This document shows, one piece after another, positions 1 to 6,058 of a stretch of 9,961 nt of DNA (position 1 is the first letter of the stretch; every line of letters starts with the position of its first letter). Under the pieces are notes generated by a model, which saw only the letters and a list, made by a program, of their open reading frames with translations, did not search any database and had not been told where the DNA came from. Made by a program: the position numbers and the translations under genes. The stretch comes from CAYYMD01 sp964480425 (lineage in GTDB: Bacteria; Planctomycetota; Phycisphaerae; SM23-33): contig CAYZPY010000093.1 of assembly GCA_964480425.1 (NCBI GenBank), positions 1-9,961 of the forward strand. The letters run 5' to 3'.

Positions 1-139
1 CGTCCACGGCGATGAGCAGGACGTTGGGCCTGTGGTCCCCGGTTGCGGCGCCGAGAAGCCCCGCACCGCCAAGCGCCGCGGCGCCTGCCCCCAGAGACGC
101 CGTTCTCAAAAAATTCCTGCGATCCAGTTTTGCGTTCAT
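1..139 (-). CDS. Sulfatase, N-terminal fragment (cut by window edge)
   Basis: Only the first 46 codons are inside the window. The ATG at 139-137 is preceded by AGGG five bases upstream. The translation opens MNAKLDRRNFLRTASLGAG, a twin-arginine (Tat) signal with the RRNFLR motif followed by an Ala/Gly/Leu-rich hydrophobic stretch. It then runs into RPNVLLIAVD, the hallmark first beta strand of type I sulfatases, whose terminal Asp is the first of the calcium ligands. The protein is therefore expected to fold in the cytoplasm and be exported to hydrolyse sulfate esters, often on polysaccharides. The active-site Cys/Ser that becomes formylglycine lies outside the window, so substrate class and intactness cannot be judged. 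A related alkaline-phosphatase-superfamily hydrolase with the same opening is the main alternative. Confidence 0.82.
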   Translation of the reverse strand, partial: MNAKLDRRNFLRTASLGAGAAALGGAGLLGAATGDHRPNVLLIAVD

Positions 140-157
140 GTTTGCCCTGTGTATTTT

Positions 158-199
158 GAAGTCCGTCGTTTTTCGAGGCGGGGCGGGAACGCCGCCGCG
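158..199. repeat. Intergenic GC hairpin element sharing a 17-mer with 3948-3964
   Basis: This element lies in the 81-bp gap between the phosphatase stop and the sulfatase start. Positions 183-199 read GCGGGAACGCCGCCGCG, identical to 3948-3964. Both copies are also preceded, 18 to 15 bases away, by GAAGTCC (158-164 here and 3927-3933 there). The left arm is imperfect here (GGCGG against CCGCC), so the fold is weaker than at the second copy. No T-run follows it on the minus strand, so it is a poor intrinsic terminator for the phosphatase gene. It may be a member of a dispersed intergenic repeat family. Confidence 0.45.
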
Positions 200-220
200 C
201 CGGCGCCTGTGTTTTTAAGA

Positions 221-1846
221 TTACTCCGTTTTTAACTGCGAGAGTTTCAGCGTCAGGTCGCGGATTTTTTTACCGTCTATGTTGATTATGGAGTAGGTGA
301 CGGTGGGGTCGTCGGCGGTGGTGTCGAACTTCAGCAGCCCGAACGAGCATTTCTCGTTATACCCGAACAGCGCCCCGCCCATCACCGGGTGCGTGTGGAC
401 GTTGGTCAGCCGGGAACTGGAAAACTCGTACAGGTCATAGCCAGCCCGGTCGATCCGCCAGGCGTCGCTGCGGTGGCGGTCGGCGGATATTATAAATACG
501 CCGCTTATGCCATTTTCCTCGATGAACGAGAAAATCCTTTCCCGCTGCTTGACAAAGCCGTCCCACGTATCCCAGTGGTGCCAGCCGGGCTTGGCGCCGC
601 CGGCCATCGGAACCGAGGAGGCGATGACTTTGAACGTCGCATCGGAGGCCTTGAGCTGCTCGGTCAGCCAGGCCTCCTGCACGTCGCCGAGCATGTCGGG
701 CGGATTGGCCTTGCGATCGCGGTAATATCGGCAGTCGAGCATGAAAAATTCCACGTCGCCGATGGCGAACTTGAACCAGCATCCCGGGCGCTTCTCACCG
801 CCCCCGTAGGACGGGTTTACCCAATTCCGGCGGAACACCTCCCAGACTTTCGGCTTCCAGGGGGGAGAATCGACCTTTGGTCCGCCCGACGAATCGTCTG
901 TGGCGAAGTCGTGATCGTCCCAGATGGCGTACACGGGCGTTGCGGCCACGAGTCTGCGCCACTCGGGTCGCGACTGGCGGCGGTAATAGCAGTACCGCTG
1001 GCGCACGGGTTCCCGGGGTGAGTCTATGTAAACGTTGTCGCCCAGCATCAGCAGCGCCAGCGGGTCGCGCCCGGCGATGGTGCTCCACATTCGCTCGTGC
1101 TTCGGCGTGTAGCCCGCGCCGCCGCCGAAGACGACCGAGAACCACCCGCCGGTACCGGCGGGCGGGAATGTCCTGAACCCGCGCAGGGACTCGCTGAACG
1201 CCCGCTCATCGGCGCCGATGAGACCGCCCACCACGTCGTAGGCGTAATACGAATTCGGCTCCAGGCCCTTTACCGTGATAACGGCGGTGAAGTCGTTCTC
1301 GGCGATTGTCCGCACGGTGGGCGATTTAATCTTCTTCGGCTCGCCGCCGTAAACTATCTCCATCAGCTCCACGCGGACCTTCGCGGCCCCGGCGGTGCGC
1401 AGCCAGAACCGCGCACCGGAGTCGGTCACGTCGCCGAGCATAGGACCGTGAATCAGCGGGGAATGTTCGGCGGCGAGTCTGGCAAAGGCGTCGCTTTGCA
1501 TCAGCGGCGCGAGCAGTTCTCTTGGTCCGGCCTGGAACCGCCCGAACTCCAGGCCCGCGCCCAGCGCCTTTTTCACGTGCGCCATGGCCTCGTCGATTTG
1601 CCCGGTCGATGCGTACGCCGCGGCGTAGCAGAAGTGAGTCTCGGGATCGTCCGGGGCGGCGCGGCGGAGTTTTTCAAGGTCCGCCAGCGCGGCGGCGACC
1701 TTGCCGGCGGCGATTCGCGATATCACCCCGCGATGGCGCACCTTGTACTGCTTTGGGGGCGCGGCGCACAAGCCCCGCAGACTCAACAACACCCCAACGC
1801 ACGCCAGCGCCGGCGCTACGCGCATTAAAACACTTTTAGAAGTCAC
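221..1846 (-). CDS. Secreted PhoD-like metallophosphatase with TPR-like N-terminus
   Basis: The protein has 541 residues. The GTG start at 1846 is chosen because GGGAG sits seven bases upstream (1854-1858); an ATG seven codons in lacks such a site. A signal peptide spans about residues 1-28 (hydrophobic, ending LCAA). Residues about 45-100 resemble one or two TPR helix pairs (PETHFCYAAAYASTGQIDEA). Residues about 133-228 form a beta-rich domain (HGPMLGDVTDSGARFWLR) like the N-terminal domain of PhoD-type phosphatases. The catalytic metallophosphoesterase domain follows, with GDNVY (Asp270), WDDHDF (Asp310, Asp311, His312) and SADRHRSD (His458) as metal-site motifs. Family members are extracellular phosphomonoesterases or phosphodiesterases. 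The Cys usually found in the first catalytic strand of PhoD appears as Gly (VFGGGAGY, about 239-246). Exact substrate is unknown. The gene begins 60 bases after the HNH gene and may be cotranscribed with it. Confidence 0.85.
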   Translation of the reverse strand: MTSKSVLMRVAPALACVGVLLSLRGLCAAPPKQYKVRHRGVISRIAAGKVAAALADLEKLRRAAPDDPETHFCYAAAYASTGQIDEAMAHVKKALGAGLEFGRFQAGPRELLAPLMQSDAFARLAAEHSPLIHGPMLGDVTDSGARFWLRTAGAAKVRVELMEIVYGGEPKKIKSPTVRTIAENDFTAVITVKGLEPNSYYAYDVVGGLIGADERAFSESLRGFRTFPPAGTGGWFSVVFGGGAGYTPKHERMWSTIAGRDPLALLMLGDNVYIDSPREPVRQRYCYYRRQSRPEWRRLVAATPVYAIWDDHDFATDDSSGGPKVDSPPWKPKVWEVFRRNWVNPSYGGGEKRPGCWFKFAIGDVEFFMLDCRYYRDRKANPPDMLGDVQEAWLTEQLKASDATFKVIASSVPMAGGAKPGWHHWDTWDGFVKQRERIFSFIEENGISGVFIISADRHRSDAWRIDRAGYDLYEFSSSRLTNVHTHPVMGGALFGYNEKCSFGLLKFDTTADDPTVTYSIINIDGKKIRDLTLKLSQLKTE

Positions 1847-1853
1847 ACGTATT

Positions 1854-1858
1854 CTCCC
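1854..1858 (-). promoter_or_regulatory. Ribosome binding site deciding the phosphatase GTG start
   Basis: GGGAG on the minus strand is spaced seven bases from the GTG at 1846-1844. This favours GTG over the downstream ATG at 1825-1823. Confidence 0.65.
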
Positions 1859-1906
1859 GTTAACTGGAAACAGCGCAGCCCGTCGGCGGTATCGGTCGAA
1901 TCGGCG

Positions 1907-2542
1907 TCAATCGCGCAGTTCGACGTTCCAGTACGCATTGTCGATGAACTGCTTCCAGGATGCGTACTTCTCGCTGCTGAGCCGCAGCGTAAGCACCGGC
2001 GAGCGCCTGGGCTTTACGGGCCTGTTGATGAGTTTCATGCCCGCCTCGCGTGGCACGCGTCCGCCCTTGCAGACGTTGCAGCGTGTGCAGCAGCAAACGA
2101 TGTTCTCCCAGGTGCTCCTTCCGCCCCGGCTGCGGGGGATAACGTGGTCCAGCGACAGTTCCGAGGTCGAAAATTTCCTTCCGCAGTACTGGCAGCGGTT
2201 TCCGTCGCGCGCGTAGATATTGCGACGGGTGAACTTGACCGCCCGGCGCGGAAAACGATCGTAAAACAGCAGGCGGATGACCCGCGGGACCGCCAGTTCG
2301 AACTTCACGCACCGGACCCACTCGTGATGCTCGCGCCGGTACCTGGCGCGGAATTCACTGACCTGGCGCCACGATTCGAAATCGTACGACTGATATGACT
2401 CGTCCTCGACCGCAACTATTTCGGCGATGCGCTTGAAAAGCATGCAAAACGCCTGCCTGGCGCTGATCACGCGAATCGCCGCGTAATGCTTGTTAAGGAC
2501 CAGCACGTTGCTGGCCAGAGCGCTACCGTCGACCGAAGACAT
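1907..2542 (-). CDS. HNH endonuclease family protein
   Basis: The protein has 211 residues with the ATG at 2542, supported by AGGA at 2550-2553 seven bases upstream and by a promoter at 2594-2621 that would exclude the upstream in-frame ATG at 2653. Residues 12-50 (NVLVLNKHYAAIRVISARQA) match the conserved N-terminus of a widespread bacterial HNH family. The HNH core is at about 110-165: a CQYC zinc knuckle (Cys117, Cys120), LDHVIPRSRGG (Asp132, His133), WENIV (Asn147) and CTRCN (Cys152, Cys155), giving a complete zinc and metal-binding beta-beta-alpha fold. The family is common in bacterial chromosomes, usually as a stand-alone gene of unknown cellular role, so DNA repair or nicking is only inference. 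No restriction, toxin or phage genes adjoin it. It is divergent from the isocitrate dehydrogenase gene and precedes the phosphatase gene by 60 bases. Confidence 0.88.
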   Translation of the reverse strand: MSSVDGSALASNVLVLNKHYAAIRVISARQAFCMLFKRIAEIVAVEDESYQSYDFESWRQVSEFRARYRREHHEWVRCVKFELAVPRVIRLLFYDRFPRRAVKFTRRNIYARDGNRCQYCGRKFSTSELSLDHVIPRSRGGRSTWENIVCCCTRCNVCKGGRVPREAGMKLINRPVKPRRSPVLTLRLSSEKYASWKQFIDNAYWNVELRD

Positions 2543-2593
2543 CACATAATCCTGCTCTTTCTCTCCGTGCGAATTCAATCGTAACGTGACTTC

Positions 2594-2621
2594 AATATAC
2601 AGCGCCTCGCCGAGGTGGCAA
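2594..2621 (-). promoter_or_regulatory. Sigma70-type promoter for the HNH gene
   Basis: On the minus strand, TTGCCA (2621-2616) and TATATT (2599-2594) are separated by 16 bases, each one mismatch from consensus. The predicted transcript starts near 2587, about 45 bases before the ATG at 2542. The -35 box touches the inverted repeat at 2620-2648. Confidence 0.6.
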
Positions 2622-2648
2622 GGAATTTTGAAAACTTCAAAACTCCTT
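2620..2648. promoter_or_regulatory. 29-bp inverted repeat, candidate operator
   Basis: The left arm AAGGAATTTTGAA (2620-2632) and right arm TTCAAAACTCCTT (2636-2648) are reverse complements at 12 of 13 positions, around a three-base AAC centre. It is AT-rich in a GC-rich region, overlaps the -35 box of the minus-strand promoter by two bases and lies about 20 bases upstream of the plus-strand -35 box. This position suits a dimeric regulator acting on one or both divergent genes. No T-run follows either arm, so terminator function is unlikely. The regulator is not identified. Confidence 0.5.
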
Positions 2649-2668
2649 AACATCGGATTTCGGCGACG

Positions 2669-2697
2669 TTGACGCCGCTGCTGATCGGTGTTAGTAT
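2669..2697 (+). promoter_or_regulatory. Sigma70-type promoter for isocitrate dehydrogenase
   Basis: TTGACG (2669-2674) and TAGTAT (2692-2697) are separated by 17 bases, matching consensus at five and four of six positions. The predicted start near 2704 leaves an untranslated leader of about 30 bases before the ATG at 2735. Confidence 0.6.
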
Positions 2698-2734
2698 TTC
2701 CGCCCTGCCTCACGCGAAAGACAAGGACGATTAC

Positions 2735-3841
2735 ATGGAACACAAGGTAACGTTAATCACGGGCGACGGCACGGGTCCGGAACTGGCCGACGCGGCCCGA
2801 AAGTGCCTCGACGCCGCGCTGCAAAAGACTCCCGGCGCCGGAAGCATACAATGGCGACAGTGCCCCGCCGGGGTGGACGTAATGGAGACCGCCGGCACGC
2901 CCATGCCCGACGAGACGCTCCAGGCCGTCCGAGACTCCCACGCCACGCTCAAGGCGCCTGTAACCACGCCAATCGGCACCGGCTTCCGCTCGGTAAACGT
3001 GCTGCTGCGCCAGACGCTGGACATGTACGCGTGCCTGCGACCATGCAAGTCGTATGCGGGAGTCCGAAGCAAGTACGACAACATCGACCTGGTGGTGGTC
3101 CGCGAAAACACCGAAGACCTCTACGCCGGCGTGGAGTTCGAAAGGGGACTGGACGCCACGGCCGATCTCATCGAGCACATTAACCGCATATCGACGGACA
3201 AGAAGATCGTAACGGGCAAAATGACCACCGGCGTGTCGATAAAGCCCATCAGCGAGGAGAACACCCGCAGGATCGTCAAGTTCGCCTTCGATTACGCCCG
3301 CTCACGGGGGCGAAGCAAGGTAACCGCCGTGCACAAGGCGAACATAATGAAGTATTCCGACGGGCTGTTCAAGGCAGTGGCCGAGGAAGTCTCCAAGGAT
3401 TACACCGATATCGAGTTCGAGCAGCGTCTGATAGACAACATGTGCATGCAGTTGGTGCAGAAGCCCGAACTGTACGACGTGATGGTGCTTCCGAACCTCT
3501 ACGGCGACATCATATCCGACCTGTGCGCCGGACTGGCCGGGGGGCTGGGCGTGGCGCCCGGGGCAAACATCGGCAAAAACAGCGCGGTATTCGAGGCCAC
3601 CCACGGCAGCGCGCCCAAGTACAAGGGCCTTAACAAGGTCAATCCAACCGCACTTATCCTGTCGGGCAAACTCATGCTCGAATATCTCGGCGAAGAACAG
3701 GCCGCAAAACGCCTCGAAGACGCCGTGGCCGCCGTCATCGCCGAAGGCAAGAACGTCACATACGACATGAAGCCCCGCCGCGACGACCCCTCCGCCGTGG
3801 GCACCCGGGAAATGGCCCAGGCGATTATAGAGAAGATGTAA
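2735..3841 (+). CDS. icd: Isocitrate dehydrogenase (monofunctional, IDH/IMDH family)
   Basis: The protein has 368 residues. The ATG at 2735 has AAGGA seven bases upstream (2723-2727); the earlier in-frame ATG at 2669 falls inside the promoter. It catalyses oxidative decarboxylation of isocitrate to 2-oxoglutarate in the TCA cycle, in the cytoplasm. Substrate residues by comparison with E. coli Icd are Ser86, Asn88 and Arg92 (FRSVNVLLRQ), Arg102, Arg123 and Tyr130 (VRENTEDLYAGVEF), Lys201, and Asp234, Asp258 and Asp262 for the metal. The Ser-x-Asn signature separates it from isopropylmalate dehydrogenase. In the cofactor loop, HGSAPKYKG keeps Lys295 and Tyr296, with Val302 and Tyr343, matching four of the NADP determinants of the E. 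coli enzyme; the fifth (Arg395) is Pro347 with Arg348 beside it. The length is closer to the shorter NAD-type enzymes than to the 416-residue E. coli protein. It is a single gene, with a convergent neighbour downstream. Confidence 0.9.
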   Translation: MEHKVTLITGDGTGPELADAARKCLDAALQKTPGAGSIQWRQCPAGVDVMETAGTPMPDETLQAVRDSHATLKAPVTTPIGTGFRSVNVLLRQTLDMYACLRPCKSYAGVRSKYDNIDLVVVRENTEDLYAGVEFERGLDATADLIEHINRISTDKKIVTGKMTTGVSIKPISEENTRRIVKFAFDYARSRGRSKVTAVHKANIMKYSDGLFKAVAEEVSKDYTDIEFEQRLIDNMCMQLVQKPELYDVMVLPNLYGDIISDLCAGLAGGLGVAPGANIGKNSAVFEATHGSAPKYKGLNKVNPTALILSGKLMLEYLGEEQAAKRLEDAVAAVIAEGKNVTYDMKPRRDDPSAVGTREMAQAIIEKM

Positions 3842-3867
3842 ACCGAAACAGAGCATGCAAGTTCTCC

Positions 3868-3886
3868 CGCAAGGGCGGGGCTTGCG
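3868..3886 (+). terminator. Weak hairpin after isocitrate dehydrogenase
   Basis: CGCAAG (3868-3873) and CTTGCG (3881-3886) form a six-base stem around a GGCGGGG loop, 27 bases after the stop codon. There is no T-run, so it may be only a transcript-end stabiliser or part of a dispersed repeat. Confidence 0.3.
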
Positions 3887-3934
3887 CGCCGAAGACGACT
3901 GAAGGATAGTTCGAGGTTTGTAGTTCGAAGTCCA

Positions 3935-3970
3935 AAACGTCGGCGGCGCGGGAACGCCGCCGCGATTGTT
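3935..3970. terminator. GC hairpin in convergent gap, possible bidirectional terminator; second repeat copy
   Basis: CGGCGGCG (3941-3948) and CGCCGCCG (3955-3962) form a perfect eight-base stem around CGGGAA. It sits between two convergent genes, 8 bases past the HU stop and about 100 past the isocitrate dehydrogenase stop. Downstream on the plus strand is CGATTGTTT, and on the minus strand ACGTTTTGG, so the T-runs are short and imperfect in both directions. Positions 3948-3964 are identical to 183-199. Just upstream (3909-3931), TAGTTCGAGGT and TAGTTCGAAGT form a short tandem-like duplication. Confidence 0.45.
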
Positions 3971-4311
3971 TACTCATCAGAATCCATTGGCAGTTCGGGC
4001 GGGGGTTCGGTTGCGGGCGTAGAGGATTTTTTACCCGGACCGTTGAGCAGTTCGTCCAGTTCGCCGTATGCGCGGAAACGCACGGCCTTCCTGGCCGGAA
4101 CGTGTATGGGTTGCCCGGTCTGCGGATTGCGCGCCGTCCGCGCCTTGCGCCGGCGGACAACCAGGGCGCCCAGACCCGGAAGGACAAACCGCTTTTCGCG
4201 CAGGAGCTGCTTTTTGGCAAGTTCGACCAGCCCGTCGTAGAACCTGGACACGTTGGCCTTGGATATCCCCGCATTCCGCATCACCGCCTCGAACATGTCG
4301 TCACGATTCAT
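3970..4311 (-). CDS. HU/IHF-family DNA-binding protein
   Basis: The protein has 113 residues; the ATG at 4311 follows AAAGG seven bases upstream (4319-4323). Helices at about 1-40 form the dimerisation body. FVLPGLGALVVRRRKARTA (43-60) leads into the DNA-binding beta arm, where RNPQTGQPIHVPARKAVRFR (61-80) contains the intercalating proline, Pro63. HU proteins usually have about 90 residues; here about 22 more form a Pro/Glu/Asp-rich acidic tail (GPGKKSS, then TEPPPELPMDSDE). The protein is expected to bend and compact DNA as a dimer in the nucleoid. HU and IHF subunits cannot be told apart from this single sequence. The ORF is transcribed away from ccsA with a 100-base gap. A weak TTGCTT/TAGAGA pair with 18-base spacing lies in that gap, not strong enough to call a promoter. 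Confidence 0.92.
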   Translation of the reverse strand: MNRDDMFEAVMRNAGISKANVSRFYDGLVELAKKQLLREKRFVLPGLGALVVRRRKARTARNPQTGQPIHVPARKAVRFRAYGELDELLNGPGKKSSTPATEPPPELPMDSDE

Positions 4312-4411
4312 AATTCAACCTTTCGTCAAACTCCTGATTTCATCGGAAAGTCTCTACGTTAACAGCAGCAGAGTAAGCAAAGTGCGCACCTGTCTTCCTG
4401 CTGCCGCCGCA

Positions 4412-6058
4412 TCACGTGTAATTGTGCAGGCCGGTGAGTATATAGTTTACGAACACCCAGTTAAACAGCATAGCCGCCCCGGCCAGTATGCACCCGACGG
4501 CGGTTACCACGGCGCGGTGTTTCGCCGGCGCCGCGGCGCGTGCGTGAAACGTGGCCACGAATATTATCCCGGTAATCAGCGCCCAGGTCTCCTTGGGGTC
4601 CCATCCCCACCACCTTCCCCAGGCAAAGTCGGCCCACCACGCGCCCAGTATGGTCCCGGCGATGACGGTCCAGCACGCCAGCCGCGCCACGATGAGGTTG
4701 CAGGCGTCGATGGAGTCCATCGCCCCCGCACGCCGCCCCGGCGCCACGATGCGCCGAACCAGCGCCGCCGAAACGTATATAAGCGAGATCACCAGCGCCA
4801 TTCCCGCCAGGGCGTGCCCGACGATTATCACCGACACGTGGGCCGCCATGATGGGCGAGTTCAATATGCCGTGTTTGGCCGAGATCTCCGCGCCCATCCG
4901 ATCGGGCATGAAAAAGCAGAACAGCATCGCCACCGTCGCGTAGAGCGCCGCCGCCAGGGCGATGTAATTCCGCCGGCTTCGAAACTCGATGCCCAGCGCA
5001 ACGACGGCGCCAAGCGCCGCCGAGGCCGCCACGCTCTCGAACTGGTTCATTATCGGCGGCAGATACCAAGACCTGCCCGACAGCACCCACCGCACGATAA
5101 TCCCGCCCAGCAGCGCCGCGGTCGATACGCCCAGCACCGCCATCCCCGCCCGTCGTGCCCTGGGACCAGACGTACCCGCCGCAAATGCAAAAATAACCAG
5201 CGCCGCGGCGAAACCGACGAACACCATCGAACCCCTGTAAGTGCGGTTATAGTAATAATCGAGTCGGCGAACCGCACCGGAAGGCATTTGGACACCCCCC
5301 GCCTGCCCCAGGCGGCGCTGAACGCCGCGAAGTTCGCCGATGAGCGAGTTGACCGCCTCGGCGTCGCGCCGGCGCCACGCGCGCGCCAGCGACCTTGCCA
5401 ATTCACCCTGTTCGCCGGCGGCGGTCAACAGATCCGCCGCGGTGGTCCACTCCCTGTCGGTGGGCATCAGCCCGATGTTCCCTCCGGCGGCGATAAACGC
5501 CCAGAGGCGCTCGCTGAGGCGGTTCTGGGCAACGCGATACTCGCCCATGACGCCCATCCGCGCCATCAGCGGGCGCAACGCGCCCACGCGGCCATGCACA
5601 AGCGCAGAGCCCGCCTGCTCGACGGTTATCCGCCGACGGTCCAGCAGGTCTTGCAGACCCTCGGCGTCCATCAGCATCACCGGGCGGATGCGGTTCGTGC
5701 GTTCGAATTCCGATTCGTAATCCTCACCCAGGCGCCGCGAAATAAACGCCCGCATGTTCTTTTCCCTGACGTAGATGAGGGGCCTGGTGAGATACTCGCC
5801 GGCGTTGAACAGCATCTCCGCATGCGCCACCACGAGCGGGACCTCGCGCGGCGCCCGCCCGTAAATTTTGGTAAACTCCTCCCGGCCCGGCGTGTCGAAA
5901 ATCGCCACGCGCCCCTTGTACTGAACCGCAGTAAGCGAAAGCGCCTTGGCGTCCAGTCGGCGCGCGAATTCGAGCATTTCGGCGTCGAACAGTTCGTCCC
6001 CGCCGGCGGAGGATACGAACACCAAAATCAAAACCAGGATTACGAACTCGCGCTTCAT
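4412..6058 (-). CDS. ccsA: Cytochrome c biogenesis protein CcsA (ResC) with long N-terminal domain
   Basis: The protein has 548 residues. The ATG at 6058 overlaps the resB stop as ATGA (6055-6058), indicating translational coupling. Residues 1-20 are a signal sequence or membrane anchor. Residues about 21-270 are a soluble, probably extracytoplasmic domain with YKGRVAIFDTPGREEF (47-62), resembling a motif seen before the membrane core in some CcsA-type proteins. From about 277 there are roughly eight membrane segments. The heme-handling WWD signature is WWADFAWGRWWGWDPKETW (474-492). His407 and His545 probably match the external histidine pair flanking it, and His505 the membrane histidine. 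With ResB it forms the System II heme exporter and cytochrome c synthase in the cytoplasmic membrane. The C-terminus FNWVFVNYILTGLHNYT fits the family ending. Confidence 0.92.
   Translation of the reverse strand: MKREFVILVLILVFVSSAGGDELFDAEMLEFARRLDAKALSLTAVQYKGRVAIFDTPGREEFTKIYGRAPREVPLVVAHAEMLFNAGEYLTRPLIYVREKNMRAFISRRLGEDYESEFERTNRIRPVMLMDAEGLQDLLDRRRITVEQAGSALVHGRVGALRPLMARMGVMGEYRVAQNRLSERLWAFIAAGGNIGLMPTDREWTTAADLLTAAGEQGELARSLARAWRRRDAEAVNSLIGELRGVQRRLGQAGGVQMPSGAVRRLDYYYNRTYRGSMVFVGFAAALVIFAFAAGTSGPRARRAGMAVLGVSTAALLGGIIVRWVLSGRSWYLPPIMNQFESVAASAALGAVVALGIEFRSRRNYIALAAALYATVAMLFCFFMPDRMGAEISAKHGILNSPIMAAHVSVIIVGHALAGMALVISLIYVSAALVRRIVAPGRRAGAMDSIDACNLIVARLACWTVIAGTILGAWWADFAWGRWWGWDPKETWALITGIIFVATFHARAAAPAKHRAVVTAVGCILAGAAMLFNWVFVNYILTGLHNYT

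Noticed and set aside
2543..2743. Upstream in-frame extension of the HNH gene, including an ATG at 2653
   Set aside because: No ribosome site precedes the upstream starts, the inverted repeat and the minus-strand promoter fall inside the extension, and the family N-terminus matches the start at 2542.
2735..3841. Isopropylmalate or tartrate dehydrogenase
   Set aside because: The Ser-x-Asn motif in FRSVNVLLRQ and the HGSAPKY loop are characteristic of isocitrate dehydrogenases, and no leucine-pathway gene adjoins.
4382..4389. GTGCGCAC palindrome between ccsA and the HU gene
   Set aside because: Eight bases is too short to exceed chance in this base composition, and it does not coincide with a convincing promoter.
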